Origin: Crocinitomicaceae bacterium
Lineage (GTDB): Bacteria > Bacteroidota > Bacteroidia > Flavobacteriales_D > Parvicellaceae
NCBI GenBank assembly: GCA_002694645.1
Contig: NZMV01000078.1
Span: forward strand, 1 to 5,880
Direction of reading: 5' to 3'
DNA length: 5,880 bases
Shown: positions 1 to 5,880 of the stretch, piece after piece
Layout: every line of letters begins with the position of its first letter
How positions within the stretch are numbered: the stretch's first letter is position 1
Program-made: the position numbers and the translations under genes
Notes under the pieces: generated by a model
Seen by the model: the letters and a program-made list of their open reading frames with translations, nothing else
Databases searched by the model: none
What the model was told of the DNA's origin: nothing

Positions 1-1044
1 ATAAATAAGGTCTATCACGGCATTAACATCATCTTTTGAACACATTTCTACGGTGGTGTGCATATATCTCAAGGGTAAAGATATTAACGCAGAGGCTACC
101 CCTTTATTTGAGTAGGCAAATGCGTCTGTATCGGTGCCTGTACTTCTTGATGCGGCAAGTCGTTGAAAAGAAATATTATTTTTTTGTGCTTGCTTGATGA
201 TGAACTTAAGTAAATTGTTTTGCACGGCAGGACCATAACTTAAAACAGGGCCCTTTCCAGATGATAAATCTCCTTCGACTATTTTTTTTATCATGGGTGT
301 ATTTGTGTCATGACAAACATCTGTAACAATGGCTACATCTGGCTGAATTCGTTCAGCAATCATCTGTGCTCCTCTCAACCCAATCTCTTCTTGTACAGCA
401 TTGGTGATGTACAGTCCAAATGGTAGTTTTTTCTTATTTTTATGTAGTAATCTAGCTACTTCAGCAATCATAAATCCTCCCATTCTATTATCAAGAGCTC
501 TACCTACATAGTTGCTTTTATTTAGAATCATGAATTCGTCTTCGTAGGTAACTACACATCCAACGTGAATACCTAAAGCTTCAACTTCTTTTTTTGTTTT
601 ACAACCACAATCAAGGAAAATATTATCTTTTTTGGGTGGTTCCTCTTTTATTCCACCCATTCGTGTATGTATAGCAGGCCAACCAAAAACTGCTTTGACC
701 ATTCCCTTTTCAGTATGAATGTTTACTCTCTTTGATGGAGCAATTTGATGATCACTGCCTCCATTTCTTCTTAAATAAATAAATCCATTGTCTGTTATGT
801 AGTGCACAAACCAAGATATTTCGTCCGCATGTGCTTCAATAACTACTTTGTATTTAGCATCAGGGTTGATTATTCCAACTACGGTTCCATAAGTATCTAC
901 AATGTGTTTATCAATATATGGCTTGATGTAGTCTAGCCATACTTTTTGACCAGTTGATTCAAATCCAGTTGGTGAGGCTGTATTTAAATAATGCGCTAAG
1001 AATTTTTCAGAGCTTGTGGTGATATGGTTTATTTTTTTAGTCAT
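1..1044 (-). CDS. M42 family metallo-aminopeptidase (glutamyl aminopeptidase / FrvX-YsdC type), 3' end cut by window edge
   Basis: Translated from the reverse strand, this gives 348 uninterrupted codons from an ATG at 1044 to the window edge. The M42 family is usually about 350-360 residues, so only a few C-terminal residues are missing. M42 enzymes are cytoplasmic dinuclear-metal aminopeptidases that trim peptides and often form large tetrahedral (TET) dodecamers. All expected metal and catalytic residues are visible: His72 in AHADE, the bridging Asp185 in GRALDNR, the Glu219-Glu220 pair in QEEIGLRG, Asp242 in VTDV, and His329 in RYMHTT. Their spacing matches the family closely. The start codon lies inside the end of the upstream beta-barrel gene (shared ATGACTAA), so the two are probably co-transcribed and translationally coupled; there is no room for a separate promoter between them. 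Family assignment is firm. The exact substrate preference cannot be read from the sequence, and older names such as endoglucanase M for this family are misleading. Confidence 0.95.
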   Translation of the reverse strand, partial: MTKKINHITTSSEKFLAHYLNTASPTGFESTGQKVWLDYIKPYIDKHIVDTYGTVVGIINPDAKYKVVIEAHADEISWFVHYITDNGFIYLRRNGGSDHQIAPSKRVNIHTEKGMVKAVFGWPAIHTRMGGIKEEPPKKDNIFLDCGCKTKKEVEALGIHVGCVVTYEDEFMILNKSNYVGRALDNRMGGFMIAEVARLLHKNKKKLPFGLYITNAVQEEIGLRGAQMIAERIQPDVAIVTDVCHDTNTPMIKKIVEGDLSSGKGPVLSYGPAVQNNLLKFIIKQAQKNNISFQRLAASRSTGTDTDAFAYSNKGVASALISLPLRYMHTTVEMCSKDDVNAVIDLIY

Positions 1045-1750
1045 TTTTATTTTTCTTCTTCTTTTTCCCCAACCTAAAGTTAATGCCAAAATCAAAATCA
1101 ATAGAGGAGTTTTTATAACCGCCTTCATTAATCACTCTCATTCCCCGTTCAAAAAGGGCATCAAATCCTATTGAAATACGTTCATGAAATTGATAATCAA
1201 ATCCAATCCCATAGACCACTCCAAAATCAATATTATCAAATTTACTTATCCCTATTCTTCCCCTTGTATCAGAATCATTTAATTGGGTTCCATCAGGCTC
1301 ATAACTTACAATTTCGTCTTTTACCTTAAAACCAACATACGGCCCTACATTTAAATCTATTTTAAACTTATTACCAAATCCAATATGCATAAAGGCTGGT
1401 ATATCAAAATAATTTAACACTTGCGTAACATCTTCTAAACTAGTGGAAGTATCAGGTAATTGAAATTCATCCATTTGCCACCCTCTGTTTTCAATATCAA
1501 AATCAGCTTTTAATGCAAATATTCTATTGAAATGATATATTAGAGTAAGTCCGTAAAGATTTCCTTGAAAACTTTCTCCACTAATTGGGGAGTCGTCAAC
1601 AATGGGGTTGTTTATATTTACACCTCCATTAATCCCAATATCCCATCTGTAAATTCCTTTTTTTTCTTTTTTTTCATCCTTATTGTTCGGTTCTTGTGAA
1701 AAAACTAAAATAGGTATTGTTAAAGTTAATATGGTTAATAATTTTCTCAT
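1037..1750 (-). CDS. Small outer-membrane beta-barrel protein (porin-family / OMP_b-brl-like)
   Basis: The 237-residue product starts with a clear signal peptide (MRKLLTILTLTIPILVFS, cleavage probably before Gln19). A charged, lysine-rich linker follows at residues 20-31. The rest shows alternating hydrophobic/polar strands typical of an eight-stranded Bacteroidota barrel: WDIGINGGVNI near 36-46, LYGLTLIYHF near 65-74, FDIPAFMHIGFG, IDLNVGPYVGF, FGVVYGIGFDYQF, ISIGFDALFERG and a final IDFDFGINFRLG. The position of the last strand is typical, but it is followed by a basic tail KKKKKNKND rather than ending on an aromatic residue. The ATG at 1750 is chosen because it gives the complete signal peptide and lies about 22 bases after a -7-like box. 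The stop overlaps the M42 gene start by 8 bases. The specific function is unknown. It resembles PorT/OmpW-sized barrels only in general fold, and it is distinct from the true PorT-like gene at 2700-3425. Confidence 0.8.
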   Translation of the reverse strand: MRKLLTILTLTIPILVFSQEPNNKDEKKEKKGIYRWDIGINGGVNINNPIVDDSPISGESFQGNLYGLTLIYHFNRIFALKADFDIENRGWQMDEFQLPDTSTSLEDVTQVLNYFDIPAFMHIGFGNKFKIDLNVGPYVGFKVKDEIVSYEPDGTQLNDSDTRGRIGISKFDNIDFGVVYGIGFDYQFHERISIGFDALFERGMRVINEGGYKNSSIDFDFGINFRLGKKKKKNKND

Positions 1751-1772
1751 TTGGAATATTTTATAGTGTTCA

Positions 1773-1780
1773 CAAAATTA
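1773..1780 (-). promoter_or_regulatory. Candidate Bacteroidota -7 box for the beta-barrel/M42 operon
   Basis: On the reverse strand this reads TAATTTTG, a full match to the Bacteroidota TAnnTTTG -7 consensus. It lies 22 bases before the ATG at 1750, which would give a leader of roughly 15-20 bases. No good TTG was seen at the expected -33 distance, so only half of the promoter is supported. In AT-rich DNA such an 8-mer can occur by chance. Confidence 0.45.
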
Positions 1781-1895
1781 GGTATAAATCGTTTTAAAAT
1801 TAAGTTGATCATTTTTTTATTGAACTCATGTAAAAAATCTACTTTTTGTATTTGTCTTTTAGATCTCGTAATTGGCACTTAAAAATTTAAAACAT

Positions 1896-1928
1896 TTTGT
1901 TTCTACTATTTTCTAATTTTTAGTTTTG
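1896..1928 (+). promoter_or_regulatory. Candidate -33/-7 promoter of menG
   Basis: TTTG at 1896-1899 is followed after 21 bases by TAGTTTTG at 1921-1928. This matches the Bacteroidota pattern TTG-N17-23-TAnnTTTG at both elements and in spacing. The box ends only 4 bases before the GTG start at 1933, so transcription would begin at or within a base or two of the start codon and the mRNA would be leaderless or nearly so. The first three bases of the -7 box (TAG, 1921-1923) are also the in-frame stop that rules out a longer menG. This is the best-supported promoter in the window. Confidence 0.6.
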
Positions 1929-1932
1929 CAAA

Positions 1933-2664
1933 GTGAATAAACACATAAAACCATATCAAGACTCTAATCTTTCCAAAAAGAAACAGGTGGAGCAAATGTT
2001 TGATAATATTTCTCACAAATATGATTTTCTAAATCATTTTTTAAGTTTTGGAATTGATAAAATTTGGAGAAATAAAACCATTAAAGTAGTAGGAGAGAAT
2101 AACCCAAAATACATTTTGGATGTAGCCACAGGGACTGGAGATTTGGCATTTGTGGCACAAAAAAAGTTAAACCCAAATAAAATCATTGGACTTGATTTGT
2201 CAAACGGCATGCTTAACGTAGGTCGACAGAAAAGTAAAAAAAGAGGTTTGAATGAGATTATTGAGTTTACCCAAGGTGACTCAGAAAAACTCCCTTTTGA
2301 AGATAATTTATTTGATGCCGTAATGGTAAGTTTTGGTGTAAGAAATTTTGAAAACCTTATTGCTGGTTTGTCTGAAATTAATAGAGTATTAAAAAAAGAT
2401 GGAAAAATTACGGTTTTAGAATTCTCTAAGCCAAGTATGTTTCCAGTCAAACAAGCGTACGGAATATACTCTAAATACCTATTGCCTATTTTCGGAGCCG
2501 CTATTTCAAAAGATAAGTCTGCTTATCAATATTTGCCTGAATCAGTAGCTGCATTTCCTGAAGGTGAATCCTTCTTGAGAAAACTAGAGACTGCTGGATT
2601 TAATTCATTTTTTATGAAAAGACTTTCTGGAGGTATTGCAACTATCTATTCCGCAAAAAAATAA
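1933..2664 (+). CDS. menG: Demethylmenaquinone methyltransferase (MenG/UbiE)
   Basis: This 243-residue class I SAM-dependent methyltransferase performs the last step of menaquinone synthesis, C-methylation of demethylmenaquinone. In Bacteroidota, which respire with menaquinone, that is the expected reaction rather than the ubiquinone one. Diagnostic segments are all present: [14 protein letters not shown] at 21-34 running into SFGIDKIWR (UbiE signature 1), the SAM-binding loop [10 protein letters not shown] at 61-70, the acidic post-strand motif GLDLSNGML at 86-94, GVRNFEN at 135-141, the second signature [17 protein letters not shown] at 151-167, and [12 protein letters not shown] near 200-211. 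The start is GTG. An in-frame TAG at 1921 leaves no upstream alternative, and the next ATG (codon 22) would remove the KKxQVxxMF segment that the phylum's homologues carry. Length is normal. The gene is followed after 35 bases by porT on the same strand, so the two may be partly co-transcribed. Confidence 0.97.
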   Translation: MNKHIKPYQDSNLSKKKQVEQMFDNISHKYDFLNHFLSFGIDKIWRNKTIKVVGENNPKYILDVATGTGDLAFVAQKKLNPNKIIGLDLSNGMLNVGRQKSKKRGLNEIIEFTQGDSEKLPFEDNLFDAVMVSFGVRNFENLIAGLSEINRVLKKDGKITVLEFSKPSMFPVKQAYGIYSKYLLPIFGAAISKDKSAYQYLPESVAAFPEGESFLRKLETAGFNSFFMKRLSGGIATIYSAKK

Positions 2665-2684
2665 CTATACTTTAAAGCTTTTAT

Positions 2685-2692
2685 TATATTTG
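2685..2692 (+). promoter_or_regulatory. Candidate -7 box of porT
   Basis: TATATTTG matches the TAnnTTTG consensus and lies in the 35-base gap after menG, ending 7 bases before the GTG of porT. A transcript from it would have a leader of only a few bases. No TTG occurs at the normal -33 distance. Two overlapping 8-base palindromes (CTTTAAAG at 2670-2677 and AAAGCTTT at 2674-2681) sit just upstream. porT may alternatively depend on readthrough from menG. Confidence 0.4.
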
Positions 2693-2699
2693 AACTGCT

Positions 2700-3425
2700 G
2701 TGAAAAAATCACTCTTTATATCGTTGATTTTGTTAGTCTCAATAACTTGCAATACTGTGTCTGCTCAGTATTCAAAACTATCAGATTTCGATGATAAAAT
2801 GATCCATTTTGGATTTGCTCTTAGTTATAATAATTCGGATTATTACATCCAAAGATCATTAGAACATCAGTTCGCAGATGACTCCTTGCAATCTCTTATT
2901 GTAGCCTCAAAACCAGGTTTTACATTGGGTGTGATATCCTCCATCAACTTTAATCCAAATTTCAAACTTAGATTTGCCATTCCATCTCTGTCTTTTCAAG
3001 AAAGAGACTTAGAATATACTTACTTAGATCCTTCTAATGGAGCGACATATATGTTGAAAAAAGCTATTCGCCCTGTCTATCTAGAATTTCCAGCCATGTT
3101 TAAGTTTAGAACCGACCGTATAGAAAATTGGGCAGCATATGGCATTACTGGGATTCGTTTTGGTATTGATATGGCCTCTGATAAAGATGTCAATAATTTA
3201 TCTGCTTCTCCTGAAGATCAAATTGTTAAAATAAAGAAAACTGATTTTGGTTTTGAAGTAGGAGGTGGATTTGATTTCTTTCTTGAGTATTTCAAATTCG
3301 GCATTGAACTGAAGTTGGGTGCTGGAATGATGAACCTTCATTTGGATGAGAATACTTCATTTGATAACCCAATTGATTTCTTGCGTTCAAAAGTTTGGAC
3401 ACTCTCACTAACTTTTGAAGGATAA
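2700..3425 (+). CDS. porT: PorT/SprT-like outer-membrane protein of the type IX secretion system
   Basis: The product is 241 residues, close to the roughly 244 residues of Porphyromonas gingivalis PorT. PorT is an outer-membrane beta-barrel protein needed for type IX secretion of gingipains and, as SprT, for secretion and gliding in flavobacteria; its exact mechanistic role is unclear. A signal peptide (residues 1-22, VSA before Gln23) leads into family-like segments: KMIHFGFALSYN (33-44), KPGFTLGVIS (71-80), FKLRFAIPSLSFQERDLEY (88-106), VYLEFPAMFKF (126-136), WAAYGITGIRFGIDMAS (144-160), FDFFLEYFKFGIELKLGAG (191-209) and the C-terminal FLRSKVWTLSLTFEG. Cys17 lies in the signal peptide but lacks a proper lipobox. 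The start must be GTG: an in-frame TGA at 2691 precedes it, and the next ATG (codon 34) would lose the signal peptide. The position just after menG agrees with the placement I recall in flavobacteria. A generic porin-family barrel is the alternative. The 3' end overlaps the convergent methyltransferase by 18 bases. Confidence 0.87.
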   Translation: MKKSLFISLILLVSITCNTVSAQYSKLSDFDDKMIHFGFALSYNNSDYYIQRSLEHQFADDSLQSLIVASKPGFTLGVISSINFNPNFKLRFAIPSLSFQERDLEYTYLDPSNGATYMLKKAIRPVYLEFPAMFKFRTDRIENWAAYGITGIRFGIDMASDKDVNNLSASPEDQIVKIKKTDFGFEVGGGFDFFLEYFKFGIELKLGAGMMNLHLDENTSFDNPIDFLRSKVWTLSLTFEG

Positions 3426-4139
3426 CCTCTTTATTTCATTTGCAATAATTCCAACCGATGTACTAACATTGAGAGACTCTGCATGTCCAAATTTTGGAAT
3501 TCGAATTTGTTGATCACTGAAATTTTCTATTTGTTTAGAAATTCCATTTGCTTCATTTCCGAAAACAATAATGCTGTTTTTATGAATGGTTTGTTTATAT
3601 ATGTTTTCCCCATTTATTTGAGTTGTAATTACTTTATGTGATTTGAATTTTTCAATAACAGCACGAAATTCTTTATAAATTACCTTTACTCTAAAAATAG
3701 AACCCATACTTGCCATTACCGTTTTTGAATTGTATGCATCTACAGTTTCTGGAGAGCAAATTATTTGATTAAACCCAAACCAATCCAATGTTCTTATTAT
3801 AGTGCCTAAGTTGCCAGGATCATTAATTTGATCTAGAAAAAATAAAATGGGCTTGATCTCAATTTTAAAATCTACCTTAGGAATCTTTGCAATAGCTATG
3901 AAAGGGCTTGGGTTTTTTAGATGGCTTATTCTTGAGGCTTCTTTAGTGGTTATTTGAATAGCATCCACAAAATCAGAGTTATTTGGATCGGTTGTGCACA
4001 TACATACCACTTCAAAATTACCATTTACTAATTCCATGCAATTTTTCTTTCCTTCTACAACGAAGAGACCGAGTTCATGTCGCTTAGATTTGCGATGGAG
4101 TGAACTAAAATCTCTTAAATCATTTTTGCTGAGTGGCAT
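3408..4139 (-). CDS. TrmH/SpoU-family RNA 2'-O-ribose methyltransferase (RlmB/TsnR-like)
   Basis: This 243-residue protein has the two-part layout of SPOUT methyltransferases. An N-terminal substrate-binding part (about 1-90) includes LFVVEGKKNCMEL at 25-37. The trefoil-knot catalytic domain carries all three signature motifs: motif 1 NDPGNLGTIIRTLDWFG at 106-122 with the conserved Arg116, motif 2 IVFGNEANGIS at 191-201, and motif 3 IPKFGHAESLNVSTSVGI at 214-231. The family methylates the 2'-hydroxyl of a ribose in tRNA or rRNA using SAM. The N-terminal domain suggests an RlmB/TsnR-like rRNA enzyme, but the target nucleotide cannot be decided from sequence. The ATG at 4139 gives a normal-length N terminus. 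The gene is read convergently to porT, overlapping it by 18 bases, and divergently from tamL with a 27-base gap. I saw no clear -7 box upstream on the minus strand, so any promoter would have to lie within the tamL 5' end. Confidence 0.95.
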   Translation of the reverse strand: MPLSKNDLRDFSSLHRKSKRHELGLFVVEGKKNCMELVNGNFEVVCMCTTDPNNSDFVDAIQITTKEASRISHLKNPSPFIAIAKIPKVDFKIEIKPILFFLDQINDPGNLGTIIRTLDWFGFNQIICSPETVDAYNSKTVMASMGSIFRVKVIYKEFRAVIEKFKSHKVITTQINGENIYKQTIHKNSIIVFGNEANGISKQIENFSDQQIRIPKFGHAESLNVSTSVGIIANEIKRLSFKS

Positions 4140-4152
4140 ATTGTTATTTTTG
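4125..4152 (+). promoter_or_regulatory. Candidate promoter of tamL, reaching into the divergent methyltransferase gene
   Basis: TATTTTTG at 4145-4152 fits the TAnnTTTG -7 consensus and lies 14 bases before the ATG at 4167. TTTG at 4125-4128, inside the first codons of the minus-strand methyltransferase, could serve as -33 element; the 16-base spacing is slightly short. The predicted leader is about 8-11 bases. The strong AT bias makes this a moderate call. Confidence 0.45.
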
Positions 4153-4166
4153 TTGTCAAGTTGGAA

Positions 4167-5880
4167 ATGATTTTTAAAAATATCAATAATAAAAACATAA
4201 TTACATTATGGAGTTTATACATTTTCATCTCCGCTACTACATCATGTAATATTTCGAAACATGTTGAAGAGAATGAACTACTTATTAAAAAGGTAGATAT
4301 CGAAATTAAGAAATCTGACTTTCCATTCAAAATTGATGCAGAAGAACTAAAAGAGGTGACCAAGTTAAAATCGAACAGAAAAATTTTAAATCTTTTTCGA
4401 TTTCACCTAAGACTATATAACCTTTCAAACACCAATAGAATCAAAAAAAAGGTGTTGAAAAGAGTAGAAAAAACGAGAATAAAGAACCAAAAAGTTGAAT
4501 CAAATAATAATCAACGTTTAGCAAAGGATTCTACTTACAAGAAAAAGCCACTTCTAGAAAGAAAATTAACTTTAGGTGAAAAGCTCCAAAGAGCTGGGGA
4601 GGCTCCGTCTACATATAGTGAATTGATGAGCGACAGATCAAAAATCCAATTAAAAAACTATTTATTTAATAAAGGATTTTTTGAAGCTAACATCGCAGAT
4701 TCTGTGAGTTTAGAAAGAAATAATCAAGTAAACGTATATTATAAGGTCTCAACGGGTCCCTTAACTACAATAAATCAGTTTGAACTAACATCTAATGACT
4801 CCATTATTAATCAACAGGTTGATAAATTAAAAGAGAGGATTTTTATAAAAAGCGGAAATGCATTCGACTCTGATGTATTGAAATTACAGCGCAATAGTTT
4901 AACAAGTTATTTGCAAAATAATGGGTTTTACACTTTTAATAAGGAATTTATTTATTACAAAATTGATTCGGCAAACCTTGACCGTAAGGTTGACATTACC
5001 ATGGGGATTCAAAACTACAAAAAGGTAAATGAAGACAATAATTTATTTGAATTGCCTCACAATCAATATTATCTCAATCAAGTTAATGTTAAAATAAATA
5101 AATCACTTATCTCTCAAGAATGGGGCTGTAGAGACACTACAACATCTAAATCCTTAAATATTTTAAACTGTCAGCCTATCAAATATCAAAAGCGATTGTT
5201 AAAAAACACCATTACTTTCAAAAATGGGGAATTGTATCAAAAGTCAGATGCCATAGAAACCTATAAAAGACTAATAAGTTTAGGATTGTTTAAATCTGTA
5301 CATCTTTCCTTTGACACCATCAATCAAAATCAATTAAATGCCCAAATAGACTTAGTACCAGCTAAAACCCAACATTTTTCAATTTCCGTTGACGGTACAA
5401 ATAATGATGGTTTATTCGGAGTTGAGGGCAGTATGAATTATGCTCATAAAAATCTATTTCATGGAGGAGAACGATTTTTATTATCCATGAAAGGAGCATT
5501 AGAAATGCAGTTGTTACTTACCGATAATGATAGTTCTTCTAATCAAAATAGTTTCAATACGGTAGAATGGGGTCCTGAAATACATTTTTACATTCCTAAG
5601 TATTTCTTGATAAATAAATTAGGCCCCTTAAAAAAACACACTAATGCTAAAACTGATATCACTCTATCCCTAAACTATCAAAAGAGACCTGATTTCACAC
5701 GCTGGAATCAAGAATTTTCATACGGTTGGATTATACACGAGAAAAAGCCCATTACATGGCACATAAATCCCATATTGATTAGCGCTATTGATATAGAAAA
5801 TTCAACGGCTTTCCAATTACAAATCGATTCCTTAAACGATCAATTTTTAGCTGCTAGTTTCCAAGATCATATTGTAGCTG
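4167..5880 (+). CDS. tamL: TamL-like outer-membrane assembly lipoprotein (BamA/TamA, Omp85 superfamily), 3' end cut by window edge
   Basis: The reading frame is open from ATG 4167 to the window end, 571 codons plus one base; homologues are usually several hundred residues longer overall than a bare POTRA region, so much of the barrel is outside. The N terminus has a hydrophobic signal (IITLWSLYIFISATTSC) ending in Cys27, a plausible lipidation site, which is the hallmark separating Bacteroidota TamL from TamA and BamA. After it come about 375 periplasmic residues expected to form POTRA domains. They include the family-like NRKILNLFRFHLRLYN near 69-84, a very basic stretch near 91-135, and GEKLQRAGEAPSTYSELM from 137 with LKNYLFNKGFFEANI after it. 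The last POTRA (about 300-400) ends in a YKRLISLGLFKSVHLSF helix-strand. The barrel begins near 404: FSISVDGTNNDGLFG, then NYAHKNLFHGGERFLLSMKGALE and EWGPEIHFYIPKYF, typical of this group. It probably works with TamB in outer-membrane biogenesis. A divergent BamA paralogue is the alternative. Confidence 0.87.
   Translation, partial: MIFKNINNKNIITLWSLYIFISATTSCNISKHVEENELLIKKVDIEIKKSDFPFKIDAEELKEVTKLKSNRKILNLFRFHLRLYNLSNTNRIKKKVLKRVEKTRIKNQKVESNNNQRLAKDSTYKKKPLLERKLTLGEKLQRAGEAPSTYSELMSDRSKIQLKNYLFNKGFFEANIADSVSLERNNQVNVYYKVSTGPLTTINQFELTSNDSIINQQVDKLKERIFIKSGNAFDSDVLKLQRNSLTSYLQNNGFYTFNKEFIYYKIDSANLDRKVDITMGIQNYKKVNEDNNLFELPHNQYYLNQVNVKINKSLISQEWGCRDTTTSKSLNILNCQPIKYQKRLLKNTITFKNGELYQKSDAIETYKRLISLGLFKSVHLSFDTINQNQLNAQIDLVPAKTQHFSISVDGTNNDGLFGVEGSMNYAHKNLFHGGERFLLSMKGALEMQLLLTDNDSSSNQNSFNTVEWGPEIHFYIPKYFLINKLGPLKKHTNAKTDITLSLNYQKRPDFTRWNQEFSYGWIIHEKKPITWHINPILISAIDIENSTAFQLQIDSLNDQFLAASFQDHIVA

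Larger units (their letters stand above)
1751..1932. other. Divergent intergenic region between the beta-barrel/M42 unit and menG
   Basis: This is the longest non-coding stretch in the window (182 bases) and is strongly AT-rich with several T-runs. It must hold the start signals for both flanking units. A -7-like box is present near each end (described separately). The central part, about 1800-1890, shows no convincing ORF, RNA gene, repeat or hairpin. Confidence 0.75.

Noticed and set aside
1872..1878. TTGGCAC resembling the -24 half of a sigma-54 promoter upstream of menG
   Set aside because: The required GC at the -12 position is missing (AT-rich sequence follows), so only half of the motif is present, while a better TTTG/TAnnTTTG promoter lies just downstream.
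2034..2450. 138-codon minus-strand open frame inside menG
   Set aside because: It lies wholly within the well-supported menG gene, its translation shows no recognisable domain or signal, and it is best explained as an antisense shadow.
2670..2690. Palindromic sequence after menG as a possible rho-independent terminator
   Set aside because: The palindromes are short, AT-rich and have no loop or GC-rich stem, so they would not form a stable terminator hairpin.
2748..2750. Cys17 of the PorT-like protein as a lipoprotein attachment site
   Set aside because: The preceding residues (SIT) do not fit a lipobox, and a normal signal peptidase I site (VSA before Gln23) follows.
4115..4363. 82-codon minus-strand open frame across the methyltransferase start and the tamL 5' end
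   Set aside because: It overlaps two clear genes, has serine-rich low-complexity sequence typical of an antisense shadow, and would conflict with the tamL lipoprotein signal region.
1..5880. Search for a novel defence, mobile or CRISPR-type system
   Set aside because: All substantial reading frames belong to recognisable housekeeping or envelope families; there are no direct-repeat arrays, transposase fragments, tRNA-associated junctions or inverted terminal repeats.

Overview
The window reads as an ordinary chromosomal core region of a Bacteroidota bacterium, most likely a Flavobacteriia or Cryomorphaceae-type lineage. The evidence is the AT-rich DNA, the absence of Shine-Dalgarno sequences before the genes, TAnnTTTG-type -7 boxes in front of several starts, and a gene set specific to the phylum: a PorT-type component of type IX secretion, a menaquinone methyltransferase, and a lipoprotein member of the BamA/TamA family.

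Layout. Positions 1-1750 hold a two-gene minus-strand unit. A small outer-membrane beta-barrel protein (1037-1750) is read first and overlaps by 8 bases an M42 metallo-aminopeptidase (1-1044), which is cut by the left window edge a few residues before its end. A 182-base divergent spacer (1751-1932) carries promoter-like sequence for both directions. Then on the plus strand come menG/ubiE (1933-2664) and porT (2700-3425). A TrmH/SpoU-family RNA methyltransferase (3408-4139, minus) converges on porT and overlaps its 3' end by 18 bases. Only 27 bases beyond its start, a large plus-strand gene begins at 4167 and runs off the right edge: a TamL-like outer-membrane assembly lipoprotein with 571 complete codons in view. 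No stretch longer than 182 bases lacks a gene. I found no tRNA, rRNA, mobile element, CRISPR array or clear hairpin terminator.

How the genes fit together. menG makes menaquinone for respiration. PorT and TamL both belong to outer-membrane biogenesis or secretion, and the small beta-barrel protein is a likely client of that machinery. From memory, the order menG - porT - TrmH-family methyltransferase - TamL recurs in Flavobacteriia, and tamB would be expected nearby. Nothing here looks like an undescribed system. The points most worth checking are two consecutive GTG starts sitting almost on their predicted transcription starts, a terminator-less convergent overlap, and a cysteine pair in the periplasmic part of TamL.
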